DNA of 64,000 bases from NCBI GenBank assembly GCA_963794615.1, contig CAWCEP010000016.1, forward strand, positions 62,001 to 126,000. The letters are read 5' to 3'. Under the pieces are notes generated by a model. The model made no database searches. It worked only from the letters and a program-made list of their open reading frames with translations, and had not been told where the DNA came from. Origin of the DNA: Chersky-840 sp963794615. GTDB lineage: Bacteria > Actinomycetota > Acidimicrobiia > Acidimicrobiales > UBA8190. A program made the translations under genes and the position numbers. The first letter of the stretch is position 1; each line of letters begins with the position of its first letter. Shown here in pieces: positions 8,089 through 15,858 of this stretch.

Positions 8089-8625
8089 ATGGCCTGGCTG
8101 GAAACGGAGCTCGAGCGACTGCTCGCCCCTGACTACCTGGACGGGTTGCGCGAGCGCTCGCTCGAGGACGTGCGGGCCATGCGCGCCGAATGCCAGGAGG
8201 CAGAGACGGCCGTGTCGTATCTCCGTCGCATGGCGCAGGGCCGGTTGGACCTCGTCCACGCCTGTCTCGACCACCACGACGAGGGCGGCGACGTCGACTT
8301 GCTGGTGGAGCGGTTGCCGTCGATCATCGGTTCGGGACCGGCCCGCCCCCAGGGCTACGGACGGCTTCCCTCCCAGATGTCGCCGGATCTCGACCGCGAC
8401 GATCTCACCGAGGAGCTCGACGGCGTCCTCGACGCCGATCACACCGCCACCCTCACGACCATGAGCGAGGCCGAGCTGCGCACGGTGGGAGAACAGCTCA
8501 CCGCCATCGAGCAGCGCATCTCGGACCAACGTCGCGCCCTGCACGAACGCATCGACGCCCTGCAGGCCGAGATCGTCAGCCGGTACAAGACGGGCGAGGC
8601 CTCCGTCGACGGCCTGCTGGCCTGA
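8089..8625 (+). CDS. rsiG: RsiG/AmfC-like anti-sigma protein with two c-di-GMP signatures
   Basis: 178 residues, largely two long helices joined by an acidic loop. RsiG of Streptomyces holds the sigma factor WhiG when c-di-GMP is bound, through the signature E-x3-S-x2-R-x3-Q-x3-D on each of two antiparallel helices. Here helix 1 has it exactly (Glu39, Ser43, Arg46, Gln50, Asp54). Helix 2 has Glu141, Ser145, Arg148, His152, Asp156, with His in place of Gln. Relatives are often named aerial mycelium formation protein. No WhiG-type sigma gene is in the window, so the partner is unknown. An XRE regulator gene follows 31 bases downstream. Alternative start GTG 8086. Confidence 0.8.
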   Translation: MAWLETELERLLAPDYLDGLRERSLEDVRAMRAECQEAETAVSYLRRMAQGRLDLVHACLDHHDEGGDVDLLVERLPSIIGSGPARPQGYGRLPSQMSPDLDRDDLTEELDGVLDADHTATLTTMSEAELRTVGEQLTAIEQRISDQRRALHERIDALQAEIVSRYKTGEASVDGLLA

Positions 8626-8656
8626 CCGCCGCCGCGACCGTCCGAGGAACCCAGGC

Positions 8657-9145
8657 GTGCCCAAGCAGCTTCCGGATCGTTGGGGTGACCTCGGCGCCTT
8701 CATCCGGGAACAGCGCTCCACGGCGCGGCTCTCGTTGCGCCGACTGTCGGAGCTGGCCGGGATCTCCAACCCGTACCTGAGCCAGATCGAACGCGGGCTG
8801 CGCCGACCTTCGGCGGAGATCCTCCAGCAGATCGCCAAGGCGTTGCGCATCTCGGCCGAGACGCTCTACGTCCAGGCCGGCATCCTCGAGCCCGGGACGG
8901 GAGAGACCGACCTGGCACGCGAGATCCTCGCCGACGCCCACCTCAACGAGGAGCAGAAGCAGGCGCTCATCCGCATCTACCTGTCCTTCCGCCACGAGAA
9001 CGAGGGCCGGGCCGGCCCCGACGGATCGCCGCCGGCCGACGCACCGGCAGCCGGCGCCGGTCCTCGGGACGCGGCCGGCACCTCGGCACCGGGGGAGATC
9101 GCCGGGGTGGCGGCGGGACCGGCCGAGACCCCGGCCGGCGTCTGA
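8657..9145 (+). CDS. XRE-family helix-turn-helix regulator
   Basis: 162 residues from GTG 8657. Residues about 11-70 are a Cro/C1-type HTH with the recognition region LSELAGISNPYLSQIERGLRRPS. A short helical part follows (EEQKQALIRIYLSFRHEN), then an Ala/Gly/Pro-rich disordered tail. It lies just downstream of the RsiG-like gene and is probably co-transcribed. No ligand-binding domain is visible, so the signal is unknown. The HTH assignment is firm; the regulon is not predictable from this sequence. Confidence 0.85.
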   Translation: MPKQLPDRWGDLGAFIREQRSTARLSLRRLSELAGISNPYLSQIERGLRRPSAEILQQIAKALRISAETLYVQAGILEPGTGETDLAREILADAHLNEEQKQALIRIYLSFRHENEGRAGPDGSPPADAPAAGAGPRDAAGTSAPGEIAGVAAGPAETPAGV

Positions 9146-9230
9146 GCCCGACCCCGGCGCCGGGCCGCGCCTGCCCCTGATGGGGCCGGCGAGACCTCTC
9201 GAGCCCGGACCGGGACGGTGTATGTCCAGG

Positions 9231-9236
9231 TAGGCT
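9231..9236 (+). promoter_or_regulatory. Putative -10 box (TAGGCT) of mshA, leaderless start
   Basis: TAGGCT ends 8 bases before GTG 9245. The same hexamer at the same distance precedes hemB. Confidence 0.45.
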
Positions 9237-9244
9237 CACCGCCG

Positions 9245-10510
9245 GTGCGTCGTCTCTCCGTGCTCTCCCTGCACACTTCGCCGCTGGCCCAACCCGGGAC
9301 CGGTGACGGCGGGGGGATGAACGTCTACGTGCGGGAGCTGTCGACCGCCCTGGCTCGCGCCGGTGTGGAGTGTGACGTCTACACGCGTGCCTGGTCCGAC
9401 GACCTGCCCGCCACCGTGGCGGTGGAGCCCGGGTTGCGCGTCCACCACGTGCCGGCCGGCCCCCTGGGCCCCATGGTCAAAGAGGAGCTCTCTTCCGTCG
9501 TCGACGAGTTCACCGACAACGTCCTCTCCCTCATGACCTCGGGGGCCGGGGTCGACCCCCTCCTCCACGAGGAGACCGGCTTCGACGCCGTGCACGCCAA
9601 CTACTGGTTGTCGGGCATCGCCGGCCACCGCATCAAGCACGAGCTCGAACTCCCCCTGGTGTCGACCTTCCACACCCTGGCCCGGGTCAAGGCCGAGGCC
9701 AGCCCCGAAGAGGTGTCGAGCGACGAGCCCCATCGTCGGGCCGAGGTCGAGGCCGCCGTCATGCGCTGCTCGGAGGTCGTGCTGGCCTCGTGCTCGGTGG
9801 AGGCGGAGCAGCTCGCCCAGCTCTACGGCAGCGACCCGGCCCGCATCCGCGTCGTCGCCCCCGGGGTCGATCACGCCTTCTTCGGTCCCGGGTACCGGCC
9901 GCAGGCGCGCCGAGCGCTGGGCCTGCCTGCCAACGGTCCTCTGCTGTTGTTCGTGGGCCGGATCCAGCCCCTCAAGGGTGCCGATGTCGCCGTGCGGGCG
10001 TTGGCGGCCATGACGGACCACCCCGGAGCCACCCTCCTCATCGTGGGAGGACCGAGCGGACCGCGCGGCGAGGACCACCTCGCGTCGCTCCAGAAGCTCG
10101 TCGACGAGCTGGGGTTGGCCGACCGCGTCCGATTCGAGGAGCCGCAACCACACGAGCTGCTGTCGACGTACTACCGCGCCGCCGACGTCTGCGTCGTGCC
10201 CAGCCGGTCCGAGTCCTTCGGTCTGGTGGCCCTGGAATCGGCCGCGTGCGGGACGCCGGTCGTCGCCGCGGCGGTGGGAGGGCTCACCACCCTCGTCGAG
10301 GACGGCCGCACCGGCCTGGTCGTGGATCCCTCGACCCCCGGGGCGTTCGCAGCCGCGGTCTCCGGGGTCCTGGCCGACCCCCTGCTCGCCGAGCGCCTGG
10401 GGACCGCGGCGGTGGTGCGGGCGCGCCGCTACACCTGGGCCCAGGCCGCATCGTTGCTGCGTGCCACCTACGAGGAGCTCACGGCCGAGCGCCTCGTCGA
10501 GTGCCGCTGA
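9245..10510 (+). CDS. mshA: D-inositol-3-phosphate glycosyltransferase (mycothiol biosynthesis)
   Basis: 421-residue GT4-family, GT-B-fold enzyme. MshA transfers GlcNAc from UDP-GlcNAc to inositol 3-phosphate, the first step of mycothiol synthesis. The N-terminal loop TGDGGGMNVYVREL and SLHTSPLAQPG match MshA; the nucleotide-sugar site is LFVGRIQPLKGAD and the E-x7-E motif is in SESFGLVALESAACGTPVV. I start at GTG 9245 because MRRLSVLSLHTSP is the conserved N-terminus and a -10 box lies just upstream. A YbjN-type gene follows, the same order as mshA-Rv0487 in mycobacteria, which supports the assignment. Confidence 0.92.
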   Translation: MRRLSVLSLHTSPLAQPGTGDGGGMNVYVRELSTALARAGVECDVYTRAWSDDLPATVAVEPGLRVHHVPAGPLGPMVKEELSSVVDEFTDNVLSLMTSGAGVDPLLHEETGFDAVHANYWLSGIAGHRIKHELELPLVSTFHTLARVKAEASPEEVSSDEPHRRAEVEAAVMRCSEVVLASCSVEAEQLAQLYGSDPARIRVVAPGVDHAFFGPGYRPQARRALGLPANGPLLLFVGRIQPLKGADVAVRALAAMTDHPGATLLIVGGPSGPRGEDHLASLQKLVDELGLADRVRFEEPQPHELLSTYYRAADVCVVPSRSESFGLVALESAACGTPVVAAAVGGLTTLVEDGRTGLVVDPSTPGAFAAAVSGVLADPLLAERLGTAAVVRARRYTWAQAASLLRATYEELTAERLVECR

Positions 10511-10535
10511 CCCCGTAGATCGGGCGCCCGGTCGC

Positions 10536-11012
10536 GTGCCCAGAGCCGACATCGCCACCGCCGAGGAGCGCGGCGCCTGCGACACCGTCATCGAGCGATG
10601 GACGGCGGCCCGCCTCGCCGAGGACGGTGCCGTGGTGGCGGTGGACCGCGAACCCGATGCGGGGCGCTGGTACCTGCGGCTGCGCGGCGACGAGAAGGAC
10701 TTCGTCACCGTGTGGCTCACCGTCCGTCAGCGCACCCTGCACCACGAGACGCAGGTCATGCCGGCGCCCGAGGTGAACATCGAAGCGACGTTCGAGTACC
10801 TGTTGCGCCGCAACGCCGAGCTGTACCAGATGCGATTCGCACTGGGAGCCGAGGACGCGGTCTACCTCGTCGGTGAAATTCCGGTGAGCTCGGTCACCGA
10901 AGACGAGCTCGACCGGATCGTCGGGTCGAGCCTCGCCTATGTCGACGATTACTTTCCCACCGCCATGAGCATCGGGTTCGCGGGCCGGTACCGCCGTCGC
11001 CGACCTGCGTGA
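10536..11012 (+). CDS. YbjN-domain protein
   Basis: 158 residues from GTG 10536, 25 bases after mshA. The central part (WYLRLRGDEKDFVTVWLTVRQRTLHHETQVMP, then YLLRRNAELYQMRFALG) matches the YbjN fold, related to type III secretion chaperones. It ends VDDYFPTAMSIGF and a basic tail. The mshA-ybjN order is conserved in actinobacteria, but the function is not established. The gene is probably co-transcribed with mshA. Confidence 0.8.
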   Translation: MPRADIATAEERGACDTVIERWTAARLAEDGAVVAVDREPDAGRWYLRLRGDEKDFVTVWLTVRQRTLHHETQVMPAPEVNIEATFEYLLRRNAELYQMRFALGAEDAVYLVGEIPVSSVTEDELDRIVGSSLAYVDDYFPTAMSIGFAGRYRRRRPA

Positions 11013-11198
11013 CGCGTCGCGCGCGACACACACGTCGCGTGGACGGCGCGACAAACCCTCTTCATGTCTTCGGCGCGCGCCGCGCGCTCGGACTAGGGTG
11101 CCAATGCGCACGGCCCGAGGGGCTGGTGACGTCGGTCGATCGGGGAAGTGCGACCGGTGTCCAGGGTTCCTCGGGCCGCGCCGCGTCACCATCGTCGG

Positions 11199-11204
11199 TA
11201 GCGT
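11199..11204 (+). promoter_or_regulatory. Putative -10 box (TAGCGT) of proC, leaderless start
   Basis: TAGCGT ends 7 bases before ATG 11212. Another candidate, TAGGGT near 11093, precedes a longer in-frame start (ATG 11104). The 11013-11198 gap otherwise shows nothing clear. Confidence 0.35.
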
Positions 11205-11211
11205 GACGACG

Positions 11212-12000
11212 ATGGAGCCGAAGCTGCTTGTCGTCGGGGGCGGCCGCATGGGTGGCGCCCTGGTGCACGGACTACTCGGTGCCGGTTGGAACCCGACCGA
11301 CATCGTCGTGATCGAGCCGTCGGGCCCTCGCCGCGCCGAGCTTGCCGACCAGCTCCCGCTCGTCGAGGTTCGCCCCGACGCCCGCACCGGGGAGGCTGCC
11401 GTCATCGCCGTCAAGCCCGCCGTCGGCGAAGAAGCGTGCCGGGCGCTGTCGGCCGTCGGGGTTTCCCGTGTCCTGTCGATCATGGCGGGGGTGCCCCTGG
11501 CTCGACTCGAATCGTGGCTTCCCCCCGCCACCGCCGTGGTGCGGGCCATGCCCAATTCCCCGGCCACGGTCGGGGCCGGGGTCTCGGCCCTGGCGGGGGG
11601 GTCGAGGGCGACCGACGCCGACCTGGCCTGGGCCGAGGACCTGCTCGGGGCGGTCGGCCACGTCGTCAGGCTCCCCGAGACGTCGCTCGACGCCGTGACC
11701 GGGTTGTCGGGATCGGGCCCGGCCTATCTGTTCCTCGTGGTCGAGGCCCTCATCGAGGCGGGCATGGCCGTGGGGCTGTCCGACGAGATCAGCCGCGACC
11801 TGGTCGAAGCCACCTTCGTGGGAGCCGCCCGCCTCCTGGTCGAGTCGGGCGAGTCGCCCCAGAGCCTCCGGGAAGCGGTGACCTCCCCCGGGGGGACGAC
11901 CGAAGCGGGCCTGCGCGTGCTCGAGGATCGAGGGGTGCGGGTGGCCATCACCGCGGCAGTGGCCGCCGCCACCGAACGTTCCCGCCAGTTGGCCAGGTGA
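11212..12000 (+). CDS. proC: Pyrroline-5-carboxylate reductase
   Basis: 262 residues, the normal P5CR length. It reduces 1-pyrroline-5-carboxylate to proline with NAD(P)H. The Rossmann motif GGGRMGGALVHGLL is at the N-terminus, AVKPAVGEEA and MPNSPATVGAGVSAL in the middle, and the family signature SGSGPAYLFLVVEALIEAG and TSPGGTTEAGL in the C-terminal dimerization domain. ATG 11212 gives the standard N-terminus; GTG 11203 is an alternative. A BldC/excisionase-like gene follows, as in mycobacteria (Rv0500, Rv0500A). Confidence 0.94.
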   Translation: MEPKLLVVGGGRMGGALVHGLLGAGWNPTDIVVIEPSGPRRAELADQLPLVEVRPDARTGEAAVIAVKPAVGEEACRALSAVGVSRVLSIMAGVPLARLESWLPPATAVVRAMPNSPATVGAGVSALAGGSRATDADLAWAEDLLGAVGHVVRLPETSLDAVTGLSGSGPAYLFLVVEALIEAGMAVGLSDEISRDLVEATFVGAARLLVESGESPQSLREAVTSPGGTTEAGLRVLEDRGVRVAITAAVAAATERSRQLAR

Positions 12001-12014
12001 CCACCCCTGGTGGG

Positions 12015-12041
12015 GGCGGCGGCCGGGGTCCGGCCGTCGCC
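12015..12041 (+). terminator. Strong hairpin after proC
   Basis: ggcggcggccgg - ggt - ccggccgtcgcc forms a 12-bp stem with one G.U pair and a 3-base loop, 14 bases after the proC stop. No T-tract follows. Confidence 0.5.
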
Positions 12042-12193
12042 GGGCCCGTGTCGGCGACCCGTGGTGGGAGCCCGGCGGAGCCCGGCGTCCCCGGCCCCTG
12101 ATCCGGTCGGTTGGGGCTGAGCAGCAGTTTTCTGCCCCGCTCACTTTCCAACATTCACCACATTGGCGTACAGTCGCCTCAGGCGGGAGAGGG

Positions 12194-12400
12194 GTGATTC
12201 CACTGAGTGCAGATGACGTCACCAGCGCTCGCTACCTGACTGTACGCGAGGTAGCGAGCACGCTGAGAGTGTCGAACATGACGGTGTACCGATTGATCAA
12301 TGCAGGAGAGCTCCCTGCGGTACGCGTCGGAAAGTCGTTCCGTCTCCGTGAGGATGACGTGAACCGCTACCTGGCGGACCGGTACACCCAGGCCGGCTGA
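12194..12400 (+). CDS. BldC/excisionase-like small DNA-binding protein
   Basis: 68 residues from GTG 12194, with GGGAGAGG upstream. A MerR-type winged helix-turn-helix fills the protein: YLTVREVASTLRVSNMTVYRLINAGELPAVRVG followed by a basic wing KSFRLREDDVNRYL. This is the BldC/excisionase-family pattern; in mycobacteria a similar protein (Rv0500A) also follows proC. BldC-type proteins bind DNA cooperatively as developmental repressors; this role is inferred. A possible -10 (TACAGT, 12169-12174) lies upstream. Confidence 0.85.
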   Translation: MIPLSADDVTSARYLTVREVASTLRVSNMTVYRLINAGELPAVRVGKSFRLREDDVNRYLADRYTQAG

Positions 12401-12434
12401 CTTCCGCCGGCCGCCTTGGCGACGAGGGGGGCAG

Positions 12435-13294
12435 GTGGCGGGGCGCGCCGGTGGGTCGGTCTTTCTTCTGACCGACTACGGGCTCGCCGACGAGTTCGCC
12501 GGTGTGGTGCGAGCCTCGGTGGCACGTCATGCACCCGGCGTTCCGATCATCGACCTGACGCACGGCGTGACGCCGTTCGACGTGAGGGCGGGCGCGCTGG
12601 CGCTGGTGCGCGCCGTTGAGCACCTCGGCCCCGGTGTGGTGATGGCCGTCGTCGATCCCGGCGTCGGGACGTCGCGCCGTGCCGTGGCGGTCTCGGTGGC
12701 CTCGCCGGCCCGAGCAGAGGGGCCGCACTATTTCGTGGGCCCCGACAACGGCCTGCTGCCGTGGGCCGTCGACGTCGTCGGCGGCGCGGACCGGGCCGTG
12801 GAGATCCGCCGAGCTCCGGAGCCGAACTCGGTCGGGGCGTGGTGCACCACGACGTTCGACGGACGCGACGTCTTCGCGCCCGCCGCCGCCCGTCTGTGGC
12901 AGGGCGTCGCGATGGAGGAGCTCGGGGCCGCGCTCGATCCCGCCGACCTGGTTCGGCTCACCGCCCCTCGGGTGTCGACGGCGCCGGGCTCGCTCGAGGC
13001 CGAGGTCTTGTGGGTCGACGGCTTCGGCAACGTGCAGCTCGCGGCCCGGCCCGCTGACGCCGTGACGGCGACGCTCGATACCGAGCTCGAGGTGGTCGGC
13101 GCCGTGCCCCGTCGCGTCCGACGCGCGTGCGCGCTTTCGCCGAGCTCGGACCGGGCGAGCTCGGGCTGATCGCCGACGCCAACGGGCACCTCGCTCTCGT
13201 CTGTGACCGGCAACCGGCGGCTACCGTGCTCTGCGTGCAACCCGGGGACATCGTCATGGTGCGCGTCGTCGACTCGGGTCGCGTCTCACCATGA
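12435..13294 (+). CDS. SAM hydroxide adenosyltransferase-like protein (DUF62), one frame change
   Basis: The N-terminal part matches SAM-dependent chlorinase/fluorinase and hydroxide adenosyltransferases: FLLTDYGLADEFAGVV, IIDLTHGVTPFDVRAGA, VVDPGVGTSRRAVAV and FVGPDNGLLPWAVD. These enzymes cleave S-adenosylmethionine to adenosine and methionine using water. The C-terminal domain begins EVLWVDGFGNVQL. The frame opened at GTG 12435 stops early at 13169. A shift of one base near 13115 restores FAELGPGELGLIADANGHLAL and a stop at 13292-13294 that overlaps the next ATG (ATGA). The corrected length (about 286 aa) is normal, so a sequencing indel is likely. Confidence 0.78.
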
Positions 13295-14928
13295 ACCTCG
13301 CCGTGCTCGCCGCGCACCATCCGGCCGGCAACCGCGCCCTGTACGCCGACGGGACCTGGCACACCTGGAGCGACGTTCGCCGGCGGGCCGGGGCGGTGGC
13401 GGCATCGCTGTCCGAGCTCGGTGTCGACCCGGGGGACCGGGTGGCGATCGTCTGGCCGACCTCGGTGGATTTCGTCGTGGCCTATCTCGGGGTCCTCGCC
13501 GCCGGGGCCGTCGCCGTCCCCCTCAATCCCAACAGCCCCTCCAACGAACTGCAGCGCGAGCTCGATGTCGTCGAGCCGGCCGCGGTCATCGCCCACGGCC
13601 CCTTCGGCCCCGCCACCGGTGTCCGCCACGTCGTGGTGCCGGGCACCCCGGGGTCGCCGACAGGGGAGGCGCCGTCGTGGGAGGAGCTCTCCGGTGCGGC
13701 GCCGACCGCGGCCGGCCAGAGGGGCGACCAGGGTGCACGGGACGATCAGGGGGTGCAGGGCGACCAGGCTGCACAGGGCGGCCAGGCTGCGCAAGGCGAG
13801 CCCGGTGGTGGAAGGGACGCCGACACGGCGACCGCCGAGGACCATGCGCTGCGACCGGTGGACCGCCAGGACGGTGATCTTGCCGTGTTGCTGTTCACAT
13901 CCGGAACGGCGGGTGAGCCCAAGGCGGCCATGCTCACGCACGGCAACCTGATCGCCAACCTGCATCAGATGCTCGGCATCCCCGAGATCCTGCGGGCCGA
14001 CGACGTCGGCCTGGTGGCACTGCCGCTGTTCCACGTCTTCGGATTGAACGTGGCCCTGGGATTGTCGCTCGCCACCGGCGCGGCACTGGTGTTGGACAGT
14101 CGTTTCGATGCGGCCCAGTCGTTGCGACAGGTCGAGGAGCTCGGGGTGACGACGCTGCTCGGCGTGCCCACCATGTTCGCGGCATGGGCCGACATCGAAG
14201 ACGGTGGCCGGGGCGGGGTCGCACCGCTCCCCGGCGTGCGCCGGGCCATCTCGGGCGCGGCCGCGCTCGACGCCGATGTCGCCCTTCGCTTCGAACGTCG
14301 CTACGGCATCGAGATCTGGCAGGGATACGGGCTCACCGAAGCGGCACCGGCGGTGTCCACGTCGCTCGGCACGGGCCGTAATCGGCCCGGCTCTGTCGGT
14401 CGGCCCTTGCCCGGTGTCGAGGTGCAGCTGGTGGACGACGAGGGCGAGCCGGTCCTCGAGGGCGATACCGGGGAGATCTGGGTGCGCGGCGACAACGTGT
14501 TCGCGGGCTACTGGCGGGATCCCGCCGCCTCCTCCCGTGTGCGCACCGAAGACGGTTGGTTGCGCACCGGAGACATCGGCGTGATCGGCGAGGACGGTGA
14601 TCTCTTCGTGGTCGATCGTTCCAAGGACCTCGTCATCGTCTCGGGCTTCAACGTGTTCCCCGCCGAGGTCGAGCGGGTGGTGGCGTCTGTTCCCGGTGTG
14701 GCCGAGGTGGCCGTGATCGGACGCCCCGATCCCACCACAGGCGAGACGGTCGAAGCCGTGATCGTGGCGAGCCCGGGCGCGGCGGTGACCGAGGAGGTCG
14801 TACGACGGCACTGTGCCGCCAATCTGGCGCGCTACAAGTGTCCGACGTCGGTCAGGTTCGTCACCGAGCTTCCCCGTGGTCTCGTGGGCAAAGCGTTGCG
14901 CAGGGCGTTGCGGGACCAACCCGCCTGA
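13291..14928 (+). CDS. Long-chain acyl-CoA synthetase-like AMP-dependent ligase with a repetitive insert
   Basis: 545 residues, ANL superfamily. Motifs: P-loop LLFTSGTAGEPKAAMLTHGN, QGYGLTEAAP, the aspartate in WLRTGDIGVIGEDG, RSKDLVIVSGFNVFPAEVE, and a C-terminal lysine in LPRGLVGKALRR. It should activate a carboxylic acid, probably a fatty acid, with ATP and CoA; the chain length is not predictable. Between about residues 144 and 172, before the P-loop, is a collagen-like stretch of QGDQGxx units (QGDQAAQGGQAAQGEPGGG), unusual for this family. Its ATG overlaps the stop of the SAM hydrolase-like gene. Confidence 0.85.
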   Translation: MNLAVLAAHHPAGNRALYADGTWHTWSDVRRRAGAVAASLSELGVDPGDRVAIVWPTSVDFVVAYLGVLAAGAVAVPLNPNSPSNELQRELDVVEPAAVIAHGPFGPATGVRHVVVPGTPGSPTGEAPSWEELSGAAPTAAGQRGDQGARDDQGVQGDQAAQGGQAAQGEPGGGRDADTATAEDHALRPVDRQDGDLAVLLFTSGTAGEPKAAMLTHGNLIANLHQMLGIPEILRADDVGLVALPLFHVFGLNVALGLSLATGAALVLDSRFDAAQSLRQVEELGVTTLLGVPTMFAAWADIEDGGRGGVAPLPGVRRAISGAAALDADVALRFERRYGIEIWQGYGLTEAAPAVSTSLGTGRNRPGSVGRPLPGVEVQLVDDEGEPVLEGDTGEIWVRGDNVFAGYWRDPAASSRVRTEDGWLRTGDIGVIGEDGDLFVVDRSKDLVIVSGFNVFPAEVERVVASVPGVAEVAVIGRPDPTTGETVEAVIVASPGAAVTEEVVRRHCAANLARYKCPTSVRFVTELPRGLVGKALRRALRDQPA

Positions 14929-15043
14929 GCGCGGGGCGTCGCGTCGGGCGAGGTGATCCGACACCGACGGGTCGTCGATCTCGACCACGTTCGGCCTCTG
15001 ATTTGGCGCCCCGTCGACTTGGTGTCCGGGCCCCCTACCTCGG

Positions 15044-15049
15044 TACGAT
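15044..15049 (+). promoter_or_regulatory. Putative -10 box (TACGAT) of rex, leaderless start
   Basis: TACGAT ends 7 bases before ATG 15057; TTGGTG at 15019-15024 could serve as -35 with a long 19-base spacer. No TTGTGAA-type Rex operator was seen nearby. Confidence 0.5.
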
Positions 15050-15056
15050 CCGGCCG

Positions 15057-15764
15057 ATGGTGGTCCCGAGCTCGCGCCGTATCCCCGAGGCCACGGTGGC
15101 GCGCCTCCCCGTGTACCAGCGGATCCTCCTCGAGTTGGTGCGGGCGGGAACGACGACGGTGTCGTCGGACCAATTGGCGGAGATGGCCCGGGTGAACGCC
15201 TCCAAGGTCCGAAAGGACCTGTCGTTCCTGGGCTCGTTCGGCACGCGTGGCTCGGGGTACGAGGCCCAATTCCTCTTGACGCAGATCGACCGCGAGCTCG
15301 GCCTCCACGGCGACTGGCCCGTCGCCATCGTGGGACTCGGGAATCTGGGCCGGGCCCTCGCCAACTCGCAAGGGTTCACCTCACGGGGGTTCCGGGTGGC
15401 CAGCCTGTTCGACGTCGAGGCGACGTTGCTCGGCACCGAGATCGGTGGCGTGACGGTCCATCACGTGGACGAGTTCGAACGGGTGGCGGCGGCCGATCCC
15501 CCTTCGATCGGCGTCATCGCCACCCCGGCGTCGGCCGCCCAGGACGTCGCCGACCGGATGGTGCAGGCGGGCGTGGGGTCCGTCCTCAATTTCGCGCCCC
15601 GGGTCCTCACCGTTCCCCCCGAGGTGCTGCTGCGCTACGTCGACCTGTCGATCGAGCTGCAGGTCATGAGCTTCTACCTTTCGCACCGCGATGCCCCTGG
15701 GACCGCTCCGGCCTGGTCCCCGCTGCCCCACGCCGTCGGTCTGAGCTCGGCCGAGCCCGGCTGA
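15057..15764 (+). CDS. rex: Redox-sensing transcriptional repressor Rex
   Basis: 235 residues. Rex represses respiratory and fermentation genes and leaves DNA when NADH rises. Residues about 8-75 are the winged helix (IPEATVARLPVYQRILLEL, SSDQLAEMARVNASKVRKDLSFLGSFGTRGSGY). The Rossmann domain follows with VAIVGLGNLGRALANSQGF and ends in the domain-swap helix (VDLSIELQVMSFYLSHR). The gene lies directly upstream of hemA, as in Streptomyces and other actinobacteria, suggesting redox control of heme synthesis. The nuo operon, 12 kb away, is another plausible target, but no operator was identified. Confidence 0.95.
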   Translation: MVVPSSRRIPEATVARLPVYQRILLELVRAGTTTVSSDQLAEMARVNASKVRKDLSFLGSFGTRGSGYEAQFLLTQIDRELGLHGDWPVAIVGLGNLGRALANSQGFTSRGFRVASLFDVEATLLGTEIGGVTVHHVDEFERVAAADPPSIGVIATPASAAQDVADRMVQAGVGSVLNFAPRVLTVPPEVLLRYVDLSIELQVMSFYLSHRDAPGTAPAWSPLPHAVGLSSAEPG

Positions 15765-15858
15765 GGACGGCCAAGCCCGGTCTGGCATACCGAGGCGCCG
15801 ACCGGCATCCTGGTAGGGAAGGATCGGGCCCACCGAGGGCCGTGGTGTCGCGCTGCGG

